NCBI RefSeq assembly: GCF_913774285.1
Contig: NZ_CAJYHX010000011.1
Span: 1 to 45,319 of the forward strand
Origin: an uncultured Sphingomonas sp.
GTDB taxonomy: Bacteria > Pseudomonadota > Alphaproteobacteria > Sphingomonadales > Sphingomonadaceae
Length of the DNA: 45,319 bases
Direction: 5' to 3'
This document shows, piece after piece, positions 32,779 through 40,913 of this stretch (positions within the stretch are counted from its first letter, which is position 1; every line of letters starts with the position of its first letter). Position numbers and translations under genes: made by a program. Below the pieces are notes generated by a model. It saw nothing but the letters and a program-made list of their open reading frames with translations. It was not told where the DNA came from and did no database searches.

Positions 32779-34068
32779 ATGGCAAATGTGGCAGTGATCG
32801 GCGCCCAATGGGGTGACGAAGGCAAGGGCAAGATCGTCGACTGGCTCGCCGAGCGCGCCGACGTGGTGGTCCGCTTCCAGGGCGGGCACAATGCCGGCCA
32901 CACGCTGGTGATCGGCGAGAAGGTCTACAAGCTCTCGCTGCTCCCTTCGGGCATCGTCCGCGGCACGCCAAGCGTGATCGGCAACGGCGTGGTGCTCGAT
33001 CCCTGGGCGCTCAAGGCCGAGGTGGAGAAGCTGCGCGAGCAGGGCGTCGACGTGACCCCGGACACGCTCAAGATCGCCGATACTTGCCCGCTGATCCTGC
33101 CCTTCCACCGCGATCTCGACGCGCTGCGCGAGGATGCCAGCGGCGCCGGCAAGATCGGCACCACCCGCCGCGGCATCGGCCCGGCCTATGAGGACAAGGT
33201 CGGCCGCCGCGCGATCCGCGTGTGCGATCTCGCCAATCTCGATTCGATCGGGCCGCAGGTCGATCGCCTCGCCGCGCACCATGATGCGCTGCGGGCCGGC
33301 TTCGGCCGGCCGCCGATCGACCGCGAGGGCTTGCTGAACGAGCTGCGCGACATCGCCGGCTTCGTGCTCCCCTTCGTCCAGCCGGTGTGGAAGATGCTGA
33401 ACGAGGCGCGCTCGCGCGGCCGTCGCATCCTCTTCGAAGGCGCGCAGGGCGTGCTGCTCGACATCGACCACGGCACCTATCCGTTCGTCACTTCGTCCAA
33501 CACCGTGTCGGGCACCGCGGCGAGCGGCAGCGGCATGGGCCCTGGCGCCGTGGGCTTCGTGCTCGGCATTGCCAAGGCCTATACCACCCGCGTCGGCTCG
33601 GGTCCCTTCCCGAGCGAGCAGGAGAATGAAATCGGCGAGCGTCTTGGTACGCGCGGCCACGAGTTCGGCACCGTCACCGGACGCAAGCGCCGTTGCGGCT
33701 GGCTCGACGCGGTGCTGCTGCGCCAGTCGGTCGCGGTCTCAGGCATCACCGGCATCGCGCTGACCAAGCTCGACGTGCTCGACGGGTTCGACGAGATCCA
33801 GGTGTGCACCGGCTATCGGTTGAACGGTGAAGTGCTCGACTATTATCCCGCCAGCGCGCCGGACCAGGCGGCGGTGGAGCCGATCTACGAGACGATGGAA
33901 GGCTGGTCCGAATCCACGTTCGGCGCGCGCAGCTGGGCCGACCTGCCGGCCCAGGCGATCAAGTACATCCGTCGCGTCGAAGAGCTGATCCAGTGCCCGG
34001 TGGCGCTGGTTTCGACCAGCCCCGAGCGCGAGGACACCATTCTCGTTCGCGATCCCTTCGCCGATTGA
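32779..34068 (+). CDS. purA: Adenylosuccinate synthetase
   Basis: This 429-residue enzyme joins IMP and aspartate using GTP, the first committed step from IMP to AMP. The N-terminal [17 protein letters not shown] holds the P-loop with catalytic Asp13. [10 protein letters not shown] holds catalytic His41. [45 protein letters not shown] and [11 protein letters not shown] are signature blocks. The ATG at 32779 follows GGAGGA with a normal gap. The 142 bases between the kinase stop and purA show no gene; they include TTGACC stretches and a CCTGTCGAAGGG that resembles a common repeat fragment, but no convincing promoter. Confidence 0.97.
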   Translation: MANVAVIGAQWGDEGKGKIVDWLAERADVVVRFQGGHNAGHTLVIGEKVYKLSLLPSGIVRGTPSVIGNGVVLDPWALKAEVEKLREQGVDVTPDTLKIADTCPLILPFHRDLDALREDASGAGKIGTTRRGIGPAYEDKVGRRAIRVCDLANLDSIGPQVDRLAAHHDALRAGFGRPPIDREGLLNELRDIAGFVLPFVQPVWKMLNEARSRGRRILFEGAQGVLLDIDHGTYPFVTSSNTVSGTAASGSGMGPGAVGFVLGIAKAYTTRVGSGPFPSEQENEIGERLGTRGHEFGTVTGRKRRCGWLDAVLLRQSVAVSGITGIALTKLDVLDGFDEIQVCTGYRLNGEVLDYYPASAPDQAAVEPIYETMEGWSESTFGARSWADLPAQAIKYIRRVEELIQCPVALVSTSPEREDTILVRDPFAD

Positions 34069-34074
34069 CACGAA

Positions 34075-34102
34075 AACGCCCGGCCCTCGGGGAGGGCCGG
34101 GC
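34075..34102 (-). terminator. Rho-independent terminator between purA and the small secreted gene
   Basis: A perfect 11-bp stem (34078-34088 with 34092-34102, loop GGG) is followed on the minus strand by GTTTTCG, so it best serves the minus-strand gene at 34164-34493. On the plus strand it may also slow transcription past purA, but no T tract follows. Confidence 0.7.
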
Positions 34103-34163
34103 GCATCGGAGCTCAAGGCGAGGGGCTGAAAGGGGGAAAGGCCCCGCGCCGAGCTACCCTGCG

Positions 34164-34493
34164 TTAGCGCGGACGCTTGCGCTTCGGCTTGTCGCCGGTC
34201 TGGTCACCCATGGTCGAGTCCGTCGTGCTTGCGCTCGGGTCGGTGGGCGAGGTCGTCGTCGTGGTCGACGAATCCGGCGTGTTCATCGTGCCCGAGCCCG
34301 TCGTGCCGCCCGGCGTCGTCGTGGTCGACGGATTCATCGACGGATCGGCCGGCGAGGTCGACGGCTGACCCGGCGTGGTGCTCTGGTCCATGGTCGAGCC
34401 GCCCGGCGTCGTCTGGCCCGGGGTGGTCTGCTGCGCGAAGGCGGCCGGCGCGGCGATCAGCGTAGCAGCGGCGAGAATGGTCTTGATGTACAT
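34164..34493 (-). CDS. Small secreted Thr/Pro/Ser-rich protein
   Basis: This 109-residue protein has a clear signal peptide (MYIKTILAAATLIAAPAAFA). The rest is low-complexity: TTPGQTTPGG repeats, Thr and Ser runs and Asp, ending in a very basic tail (KPKRKRPR). No folded domain is recognised, and the mature part is probably disordered. Its beginning (FAQQTTPGQTTP) resembles that of the DUF4168 protein at 4773-5234 (FAQTTTPAQTTP), but the DUF4168 domain is absent. A near-consensus EcfG promoter lies upstream and a terminator downstream, so it appears to be a real single gene. The function is unknown. Confidence 0.7.
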   Translation of the reverse strand: MYIKTILAAATLIAAPAAFAQQTTPGQTTPGGSTMDQSTTPGQPSTSPADPSMNPSTTTTPGGTTGSGTMNTPDSSTTTTTSPTDPSASTTDSTMGDQTGDKPKRKRPR

Positions 34494-34521
34494 TACACGG
34501 CATCCTTCTGTTGATTATGCC

Positions 34522-34546
34522 AACGGAAGGTTAACCACCAAATTCC
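34522..34546 (-). promoter_or_regulatory. Putative EcfG-type stress promoter (small secreted gene)
   Basis: On the minus strand, GGAAT (34546-34542), a 16-base spacer and CGTT (34525-34522) match the EcfG consensus GGAAC-N16/17-CGTT at 8 of 9 positions. It lies about 30 bases before the ATG at 34493. Confidence 0.45.
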
Positions 34547-34617
34547 CAAGAAGTCTCATTGGCTGATTTCGATTAACCGATAAAAGCGAACGGATCAGGG
34601 GTGAGTCGAGCGCAAGA

Positions 34618-35688
34618 TCAGCCGACCTGTGCCCGATGCAGCAATTTCTGGTCCGCCAATACCAATGCAACCATTGCTTCGACGACGGGCACGCCTCGGA
34701 TGCCGACGCAGGGGTCGTGGCGGCCCTTGGTGCGGATCTCGCTGGCCTCGCCTTCGCGGGTGACGGTTTCGACCGGGATCAGGATCGAGCTGGTGGGCTT
34801 GAACGCGACACGCATCCGCACCGGCTGGCCTGTGGCGATGCCGCCCGCGATTCCGCCCGCATGATTGGCGAGGAAGTCGACGCCGCCGTCACCGCGGGGC
34901 CGCATCGCATCGGCATTCTCCTCGCCGCGCAGGGCGGCTGCCGCGAAGCCGTCGCCGATCTCGAAGCCCTTCACCGCGTTGATCGACATGCACGCTGCGG
35001 CCAGTTCGCTGTCGAGCTTGGCGTAGAGCGGCGCGCCCCAGCCGGCGGGCACGCCGGTGGCCTCGCAGGCGACGACGGCGCCGAGCGACGACCCGTCCTT
35101 GCGCGCGGCATCGACCAGCGTTTCCCAACGTGCCGCCGCATCCGGATCGGGGCAGAAGAACGGATTGTTGCCGATCTCGGCCGCATCGAACTTCGCATAG
35201 TCGATCGCGTCGCCGCCGATCGCCTCGACCCAGGCGGTGATCGTCACCTCCGGAATCACAAGCCGCGCGACCGCGCCGGCTGCTACGCGGGCCGCAGTCT
35301 CGCGCGCCGAGGAGCGGCCGCCGCCGCGATAGTCGCGGAAGCCGTATTTTTGGTCATAGGCATAATCGGCATGGCCGGGGCGATAGGCCTTGGCGACGTC
35401 CGAATAATCCTTGGAGCGCTGGTCGACATTGTCGATGTGCAGCGCGATCGGGGTGCCGGTGGTGCGGCCCTCGAACACGCCCGAGAGGATGCGGACCTGG
35501 TCCGGTTCCTGCCGCTGGGTGGTGAAGCGCGACTGGCCGGGGCGGCGACGATCGAGGAAGGGCTGGATGTCGCTCTCGCTGAGCGTCAGCCCCGGCGGGC
35601 AGCCGTCGACCACGGCGCCCAGCGCGGGGCCATGGCTCTCGCCCCAGGTGGTGAAGCGGAATACGCGACCGAAGCTGTTGAACGACAC
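34618..35688 (-). CDS. aroC: Chorismate synthase
   Basis: This 356-residue enzyme forms chorismate from EPSP using reduced FMN, the last step of the shikimate pathway. Signature blocks are [18 protein letters not shown] at the N-terminus, [37 protein letters not shown] in the first third, and [14 protein letters not shown] and [17 protein letters not shown] near the end. The GTG at 35688 starts the canonical (V/M)[19 protein letters not shown] and follows GGAGGG. Upstream codons in the same frame do not look conserved. The thiolase gene ends 70 bases upstream on the same strand, so both may share a transcript. Confidence 0.96.
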   Translation of the reverse strand: MSFNSFGRVFRFTTWGESHGPALGAVVDGCPPGLTLSESDIQPFLDRRRPGQSRFTTQRQEPDQVRILSGVFEGRTTGTPIALHIDNVDQRSKDYSDVAKAYRPGHADYAYDQKYGFRDYRGGGRSSARETAARVAAGAVARLVIPEVTITAWVEAIGGDAIDYAKFDAAEIGNNPFFCPDPDAAARWETLVDAARKDGSSLGAVVACEATGVPAGWGAPLYAKLDSELAAACMSINAVKGFEIGDGFAAAALRGEENADAMRPRGDGGVDFLANHAGGIAGGIATGQPVRMRVAFKPTSSILIPVETVTREGEASEIRTKGRHDPCVGIRGVPVVEAMVALVLADQKLLHRAQVG

Positions 35689-35758
35689 CGGCGCACGCCC
35701 TCCGTCTGGATCAAACCCGCGGGCCGTTTCGCAGGTGTCGCGCGCGGCTGCAACCCGT

Positions 35759-36952
35759 TCAGACGATCTCGAAGAGCCCCGCCGCGCCCATGCCGCCTGC
35801 AGTGCACATCGACACCACAACATAGCGCGCGCCGCGCCGCCGCCCCTCGATCAGCGCATGGCCGACCAGCCGGCTGCCGGTCATGCCGAACGGGTGGCCG
35901 ATCGCGATCGCGCCGCCGCTGACGTTGAGCTTGTCGGGATCGATGCCGAGCGTGTCGCGGCAATAGAGGCACTGGCTCGCGAACGCCTCGTTGATTTCCC
36001 ACAGGCCGATGTCGTCGACCTTGAGCCCCGCACGGGCGAGCAGCTTGGGTACGGCGAAGACCGGGCCGATGCCCATCTCCTCGGGTTCGCAGCCCGCCAC
36101 CTGAAAGCCGCGATAGATGCCGAGGATCGGGCGGCGCTCTGCCTCGGCGGTCTTGCGGTCCATCAGGATCTGGGCGGCGGCGCCGTCGGAGAGCTGGCTG
36201 GCATTGCCGGCGGTGACGTGGCAGCCTTCGGTTACGAAGGCGCCGTCCTTCCACACGGGCTTGAGGGTTGCCAGCACCTCGGCAGTGGTGCCGGGGCGGA
36301 TGCCTTCGTCCTGGGTGACGGTCACCGCCTCGCTACCGGTGCGATTGCCGGCCTTGTCGAACAGCGCCTTGGTGACGGTGATCGGTGCGATCTCTGCATC
36401 GAACGCGCCGCGCGCGAGGGCCGCAGCGGCGCGCTGCTGGCTTATCGCGGCGAATTCATCCTGCGCCTCGCGGCTGATGCCATAGCGTTCGGCGACGATC
36501 TCGGCGGTTTCGATCATCGGGATATAGGCGGCGGGCACCTGCTCGGTGACCGAGCGGTTCGCGTAGCGCGGTGCATTGGCCATGGTGAGACTGATCGACT
36601 CCATCCCGCCGGCCAGCGCCACGTCGATTTCGTCGGTCATGATCGAGCGGGCGGCGAGCGCGATGGCGGTAAGGCCCGATCCGCATTTCCGGTCGAGGCT
36701 GAACGCCGGCACGCTGTGCGGAACGCCCGCGGCGAACAGCGCCATCCGCGCCATGTTGGCGCCCTGTGTCCCCCATTGGTTACCCATGCCGTAGAACACG
36801 TCGTCGATCCGCGCCGGATCGATCCCGGCGCGCTCCACTGCCGCGTTCATCACATGCGCGGCGAGCACCGGCGCTTCGGTATCGTTGAAATAGCCTCGGC
36901 CCGCCTTGCCGATGCCGGTGCGGGCAGTGGAGACGATCGCGGCTTCGCGCAT
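35759..36952 (-). CDS. Acetyl-CoA C-acyltransferase (thiolase)
   Basis: This 397-residue thiolase cleaves 3-oxoacyl-CoA with CoA, or condenses acyl-CoAs in reverse. The acyl-binding nucleophile is Cys90 in [13 protein letters not shown]. The catalytic histidines are in NEAFA and [10 protein letters not shown]. The second cysteine is in [14 protein letters not shown] at the C-terminus. The ATG at 36952 follows GAGAGGG and starts [20 protein letters not shown], a typical beta-oxidation thiolase start. It lies 65 bases after the crotonase gene on the same strand. With the divergent thioesterases, this suggests a small acyl-CoA degradation cluster. Chain-length preference cannot be told from sequence. 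Confidence 0.92.
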   Translation of the reverse strand: MREAAIVSTARTGIGKAGRGYFNDTEAPVLAAHVMNAAVERAGIDPARIDDVFYGMGNQWGTQGANMARMALFAAGVPHSVPAFSLDRKCGSGLTAIALAARSIMTDEIDVALAGGMESISLTMANAPRYANRSVTEQVPAAYIPMIETAEIVAERYGISREAQDEFAAISQQRAAAALARGAFDAEIAPITVTKALFDKAGNRTGSEAVTVTQDEGIRPGTTAEVLATLKPVWKDGAFVTEGCHVTAGNASQLSDGAAAQILMDRKTAEAERRPILGIYRGFQVAGCEPEEMGIGPVFAVPKLLARAGLKVDDIGLWEINEAFASQCLYCRDTLGIDPDKLNVSGGAIAIGHPFGMTGSRLVGHALIEGRRRGARYVVVSMCTAGGMGAAGLFEIV

Positions 36953-37017
36953 GGCACCCTCTCATTCTTTCGAGTTTCGGGTACGCTTCCGCGATCGGCG
37001 GCCTGATTGCAACCGGC

Positions 37018-37794
37018 TCAGTCGCGGAACTGCGGTGCGCGTTTCTGCATGTTGGCCATCACCGCCTCGATTTGGTTGGGCGTGCGGAGCAGCGCTGCCT
37101 GCTCGACGCTTTCGGCCAGCAGCACGGCGGCGGCATCGCCCTCGTGGTTGGCGAGGCGCTTGGCAGCGCGGATCGCGTCCGGGTTGCGGCCGGCAATGGC
37201 GTGCGCGAGTGCCAAGGCTTCGGTGTGCGGATCGTCGGCCAGCCGGGTGACGAAGCCGAGCGCCTGCGCCTCCGCTGCATCGAACTCGCGCGCGGTGTAG
37301 GTGAGTTCGCGCAGCACGTCGTCGCGCACGGTGCCGCGCCAGAGCACGAAGCCCGCCATGTCGGGCACGATTCCCCATTTCAGCTCCATTACCGACAGTC
37401 GGGTGTCGGGCGCTGCGATGCGGATGTCCGCACCGCTGGCGATCTGCAGTCCGCCGCCAAAGGCAATACCGTGCACGGCGGCGATCACCGGCACCGGCAG
37501 CGTTCGCCAGCCCCAGGCGACCTGCTGATAGCTGTTCGCCAGCCCATGGCTGCGCGCGGCGATGTCCACGCCGCCGCCGACGTTGGCCATGCTCGCCATG
37601 TCCAGTCCGGCGCAGAAGGCGCGGCCTTCGCCGGAAAGGACCACGGCGCGCAGGCCAGCGGTCTGGCCGAGCGCGTCGATCGCCGAGAGAAGGCCTTCGA
37701 TCATCGCGGGGTCGAGCGCGTTCATCTTGTCCGGCCGACGCAGCCGTACGTCGGCCACGCCGTTCTCGATGGTCCACGTCACCCGCTCGCTCAT
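37018..37794 (-). CDS. Enoyl-CoA hydratase/isomerase (crotonase family)
   Basis: This 258-residue crotonase-fold protein has both oxyanion-hole segments: GRAFCAGLDM and HGIAFGGGLQIASGADIRIA. The active-site loop reads MELKWGIVPDMAG. Hydratases usually have glutamates at two defined places around this loop, and the second here appears to be Asp (PD), so isomerase or another crotonase activity is possible. The ATG at 37794 starts MSERVTWTIENGVADVRL, the normal family start. It heads the minus-strand group crotonase, thiolase, aroC and is divergent from the thioesterase pair, with 79 bases between starts. Confidence 0.88.
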   Translation of the reverse strand: MSERVTWTIENGVADVRLRRPDKMNALDPAMIEGLLSAIDALGQTAGLRAVVLSGEGRAFCAGLDMASMANVGGGVDIAARSHGLANSYQQVAWGWRTLPVPVIAAVHGIAFGGGLQIASGADIRIAAPDTRLSVMELKWGIVPDMAGFVLWRGTVRDDVLRELTYTAREFDAAEAQALGFVTRLADDPHTEALALAHAIAGRNPDAIRAAKRLANHEGDAAAVLLAESVEQAALLRTPNQIEAVMANMQKRAPQFRD

Positions 37795-37873
37795 TCCGGC
37801 ATCCTCTGTCGCTTGTCGCCAATGTGCGGCGAAGCATTTGCGCGGGCAAGATGGCGACGCTAGAAAAGTGGGT

Positions 37874-38326
37874 ATGTCCCAGTCCAGCGATCCCGCGGCG
37901 CCGCCCCGGTTCGATCCGCGCGCCTTCTTCGCGCTCCGCTTTCCCAACCATGGCAGCCGCCTGGGCGTCGCCCACCGCGACCATGGCGAGGACTGGTCCG
38001 AGCTCGAGCTGCCGTGGCGTGCCGATCTGGTGGGGCAGGAGGAGACCGGCGTGCTCGCCTCGGGGCCGATCCTCGCCTTGATGGACATGGCGAGCAGCGT
38101 CGCGGTGTGGCTGAAGGTCGGCAAGTTCCTGCCGCATGCCACGCTCGATCTGCGGATCGACTATCTCCGCCCGGCGCGGACGGGCCAGACGGTTATCGGG
38201 CGCTGCGAATGCTATCGGCTGACCCGCTCGATCGCGTTCGTGCGCGGTCAGGCGCATGACGGCGATCCGGCCGATCCGCTGGCGCATGTCGCGGGGACCT
38301 TCATGGCAGCGGAGGGCTACTGGTGA
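37874..38326 (+). CDS. PaaI-type hot-dog thioesterase (first of pair)
   Basis: This 150-residue hot-dog protein probably hydrolyses an acyl-CoA thioester. The catalytic helix region reads GVLASGPILALMDMASSVAVWL, with the aspartate in the usual place. The strands HATLDLRIDYLRPARTGQTVIGRCECYRLTRSIAFVRGQA are typical of the PaaI/YdiI group. The ATG at 37874 was chosen because it starts a compact domain, and open upstream codons overlap the divergent crotonase region. The stop overlaps the GTG start of the next thioesterase by 4 bases, so a hetero-oligomer of the two is plausible. Confidence 0.87.
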   Translation: MSQSSDPAAPPRFDPRAFFALRFPNHGSRLGVAHRDHGEDWSELELPWRADLVGQEETGVLASGPILALMDMASSVAVWLKVGKFLPHATLDLRIDYLRPARTGQTVIGRCECYRLTRSIAFVRGQAHDGDPADPLAHVAGTFMAAEGYW

Positions 38327-38700
38327 AGCTTCCACCTTATGCAGAGCTGCTGGGGCTCAGTGTCGAGCCGGGCGCGGATGCGCCGGTGCTGTTGATGCCG
38401 TTCTCTGGCGACGTCGTCGGCCGGCCGGGCTTTCTCCATGGTGGCGCGATCGGCGGGTTGCTCGAAATGGCCGCGGTGGGGGCGCTGCTCCAGGCGCTGG
38501 AAGCGGAAGGCGGGGCGAAGGTGAAGCCGGTCAACGTTACCGTCGATTACATGCGCGGTGGCCGCGAGAAGGAGACGCGGGCCAAGGGCACGGTGACGCG
38601 GCTGGGCAATCGCGTGGCGAATGTCAGCGCGATCGCGTGGCAGGACGAGGAGGAGCGGCCGATCGCCGCGGCTCGGATGAACTTCCTGATCGTCAGATAG
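38323..38700 (+). CDS. PaaI-type hot-dog thioesterase (second of pair)
   Basis: This 125-residue hot-dog protein has the motif GRPGFLHGGAIGGLLEMAAVGALLQ, in which the HGG is the PaaI signature and the glutamate is the likely catalytic acid. Strands VKPVNVTVDYMRGGREKETRAKGTVTRLGNRVANVSAIAWQ follow. It is shorter than its neighbour and lacks the N-terminal extension. The GTG at 38323 overlaps the previous stop by 4 bases. An R2 repeat lies between its stop and the convergent sugar dehydrogenase gene. Confidence 0.87.
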   Translation: MKLPPYAELLGLSVEPGADAPVLLMPFSGDVVGRPGFLHGGAIGGLLEMAAVGALLQALEAEGGAKVKPVNVTVDYMRGGREKETRAKGTVTRLGNRVANVSAIAWQDEEERPIAAARMNFLIVR

Positions 38701-38720
38701 GGGCGTTCCCTCCACAGCTC

Positions 38721-38819
38721 ACCGCCATTCCCGCGAAGGCGGGAATCCATCAGCCTGAGCGTCTCAGAAAGAGTCTACCCACATGCGGCAATGGATCCCC
38801 GCCTTCGCGGGGATGACGA
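38721..38819. repeat. R2 palindromic repeat, intergenic copy
   Basis: ATTCCCGCGAAGGCGGGAAT on the left and ATCCCCGCCTTCGCGGGGAT on the right face each other across about 45 bases. CCAT and ATGG are next to each arm. It fills most of the 153-base gap between convergent genes and could end or stabilise both transcripts. It is the same family as the copy in imuB (22561-22658). Confidence 0.85.
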
Positions 38820-38853
38820 AGGATGGTGGGGAGGCGTGCACCTCCCCAATTCC

Positions 38854-40134
38854 TCACTTCTTCGGGGTCACCCGCATCAGCCAGCCGCCATCGCCCTTGG
38901 CGCCGTCCTGCAGCAGCCACAGCGAGCCGTCGGGTCCCTGCGCCACGTCGCGGATGCGCATGTCCAGGTTCCACTGGTCGGCCTTGCGGGCGTTGGTGCC
39001 GTCGAGCGCGATGCGGATGAGGGCCTGGCCGGACATCGCGCCCATCAGCAGCGAGCCCTTCCACTGCGGGAACTCGCTGCCGGCATAGTAGATCAGCCCC
39101 GAAGGCGAGATCGACGGCACCCAGTAGAGCTTGGGCAGCTCATAGCCGTCGCCCGCCTTGGGCTTGGGAATCGGCTTGTTGTTGTAGTTCTCGCCGAACG
39201 AGACGTTGGGCCAGCCATAGTTACGGCCCCTGAGGATCAGGTTGAGCTCGTCGCCGCCCTGCGGACCCATCTCGTGCTCCCACAGATTGCCCGAAGCATC
39301 GAAGACCAGACCATAGGGATTGCGATGGCCGCTGCTCCAGATCGCGGCGGGCGCCGGATTGGGGCCGTCGAACGCGAAGGGGCGGCCCTTGGCGGTCTTG
39401 GCGGCGATGCTGTCCTCGGGCGGATCGATGACCTGCACGGTCGTCGCGCCGACCTTGCTGGCATCCGGGTTGTCCGAGGCGGGCTTGCCGTCGAGCGTCA
39501 GGTGCAGGATTTTGCCGATCGCCTGGTTGGGATCCTGCGCCGGGGTGAAGCGCTGGCGCTCGCCTGAGGACAGGAACAGCGACTTGCCATCGGGCGCGAA
39601 GGCGATGACGGCGCCGAACTGGCCGCCATCGCCGTCCGCGCCCGAGCGGAACAGCACCTCGACATTGTCGAGTCGCGGCGCCATCGCCTTGCCGCGGGTC
39701 AGCTTGGCGCGGGCAAGCGCCAGCGCGCTGCCGTTGGCGCGCGGCTCCGAATAGGTGAAATAGATGGTGTTGCTGCTGGCGAAGTCCGGTGCGGGCGCCA
39801 CGTCGAGCAGGCCGCCCTGGCCGCCCACGGCGACCTTGGGCACGCCGGTCACCGCCTGCGCCTTCTGGTTGACCTCCCAATATTGCAGCTGCCCGGCCTT
39901 CTCGGTCACCAGCGCGGCGCCGTCGGGCAGGAAGGCGAGCGCGAAGGGAGAATCGAAATCGGCGACGCGGATCGCGGTGAAGGGCACGCCCGCGGGCAGT
40001 GGGGCGGGGGTGCCGCTCGGAACCGGCAACGGTGTCGGCGTCGCGGCCGTGCCGGTCGGCTGCTGGGCGTTGGAGCCGGGCGACGAACAGGCAGCGGCGA
40101 ACAGAAGCGGGATCAGCAGCAGCGAACGGGGCAT
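38854..40134 (-). CDS. PQQ-dependent sugar dehydrogenase, lipoprotein (YliI/Asd-like)
   Basis: This 426-residue protein has a lipoprotein signal peptide (LLIPLLFAAAC, lipidated Cys near residue 16). A Pro/Thr-rich tether follows (about 17-45), then a six-bladed beta-propeller of the soluble aldose sugar dehydrogenase family. ADFDSPFALAFLPDGAALVTEKAG is the first blade. GGQGGLLDVAPAPDFA, SSGHRNPYGLVFD and WEHEMGPQGGDELNLI are conserved PQQ-site segments. It would oxidise aldoses in the periplasm. The ATG at 40134 follows GGAGAGGA. It is a single gene. Upstream, two TTGCAACG copies are spaced exactly 10 bases apart and could be an operator. Confidence 0.9.
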   Translation of the reverse strand: MPRSLLLIPLLFAAACSSPGSNAQQPTGTAATPTPLPVPSGTPAPLPAGVPFTAIRVADFDSPFALAFLPDGAALVTEKAGQLQYWEVNQKAQAVTGVPKVAVGGQGGLLDVAPAPDFASSNTIYFTYSEPRANGSALALARAKLTRGKAMAPRLDNVEVLFRSGADGDGGQFGAVIAFAPDGKSLFLSSGERQRFTPAQDPNQAIGKILHLTLDGKPASDNPDASKVGATTVQVIDPPEDSIAAKTAKGRPFAFDGPNPAPAAIWSSGHRNPYGLVFDASGNLWEHEMGPQGGDELNLILRGRNYGWPNVSFGENYNNKPIPKPKAGDGYELPKLYWVPSISPSGLIYYAGSEFPQWKGSLLMGAMSGQALIRIALDGTNARKADQWNLDMRIRDVAQGPDGSLWLLQDGAKGDGGWLMRVTPKK

Positions 40135-40179
40135 GGGGAATCCTCTCCGGCGATGGTTCGGCCGCGAACGCAGCCGGTT

Positions 40180-40197
40180 TTGCAACGTGTTGCAACG
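40180..40197. promoter_or_regulatory. Tandem TTGCAACG repeats upstream of the sugar dehydrogenase gene
   Basis: TTGCAACG occurs at 40180-40187 and 40190-40197, one helical turn apart. The second copy includes the perfect palindrome GTTGCAAC. It lies about 46 bases before the sugar dehydrogenase start and could bind a regulator. The regulator cannot be named. Confidence 0.35.
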
Positions 40198-40237
40198 ACT
40201 TTCGTCCGCGAAAAGATGCAAGTAGGGCAGCGCCCCC

Positions 40238-40266
40238 TTGCTCCGTGCCACACGATTGCGTATATC
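40238..40266 (+). promoter_or_regulatory. Putative promoter of the rimP-nusA-infB operon
   Basis: TTGCTC (40238-40243), a 17-base spacer and TATATC (40261-40266) form a good sigma-70 promoter. It would give a leader of about 85 bases before rimP. The rest of the 224-base gap shows nothing gene-like. Confidence 0.5.
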
Positions 40267-40358
40267 GCGGATGCTTTCTCGGACATCGTCAAACATGATC
40301 GAGGTCGGCGCCACGAGGCACCGGCACCGAAGCTGCTTGATTTCAACCGGAGATGTGT

Positions 40359-40907
40359 GTGGCGAATCTCGCCGAACTGGCCAAGATGATCGAAACCGAA
40401 GCGCAGGCGCTGGGCTTTGCCCTGGTGCGCGTGAAGCTGTTCGGCGGCCAGAGCGATCCCACGCTGCAGATCATGGCCGAGCGCCCCGATACGCGCCAGC
40501 TGACGATCGACGATTGCGCCGATTTGTCGCGCCGCATCTCGGACCTGCTGGATCGGCTCGAAGCTGAAGGCCGCGACCCCATCGACCATGCCTATCGGCT
40601 GGAAGTCAGCTCGCCGGGCATCGACCGGCCGCTCACTCGGCTGCAGGATTTCGCCGACTGGAAGGGGCACGAGGCCCGCATCACGCTTGCCGAGAAGCTC
40701 GATGGGCGCAAACAGTTCAAGGGCGATCTCGCCGGTATCGATGCGGACGCGGGCACTATCACGATCGTGACGCAGGACGAGGCACACCATGTGCTGCCGT
40801 TCGCGGCGATCGAGGATGCCAAGCTGACGATGACCGATCGCCTGATCGCCGCCACCGCGCCGCTCTCTGCCGAGGGCGCCGATAAGATTATCGAAGTAGA
40901 AGGATAA
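40359..40907 (+). CDS. rimP: Ribosome maturation factor RimP
   Basis: This 182-residue protein helps assemble the 30S ribosomal subunit. The N-terminal alpha/beta domain (ETEAQALGFALVRVKLFGGQSDPTLQIMAER) and the segment YRLEVSSPGIDRPLTRLQDFADWKGHEARI are the RimP signatures. A C-terminal SH3-like domain follows. Both an ATG (40353) and a GTG (40359) are possible starts. I chose the GTG because GGAG at 40349-40352 is 6 bases from it but touches the ATG. nusA starts 6 bases after the stop, as in the conserved rimP-nusA-ylxR-infB operon. Confidence 0.93.
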   Translation: MANLAELAKMIETEAQALGFALVRVKLFGGQSDPTLQIMAERPDTRQLTIDDCADLSRRISDLLDRLEAEGRDPIDHAYRLEVSSPGIDRPLTRLQDFADWKGHEARITLAEKLDGRKQFKGDLAGIDADAGTITIVTQDEAHHVLPFAAIEDAKLTMTDRLIAATAPLSAEGADKIIEVEG

Positions 40908-40913
40908 GCCCGG

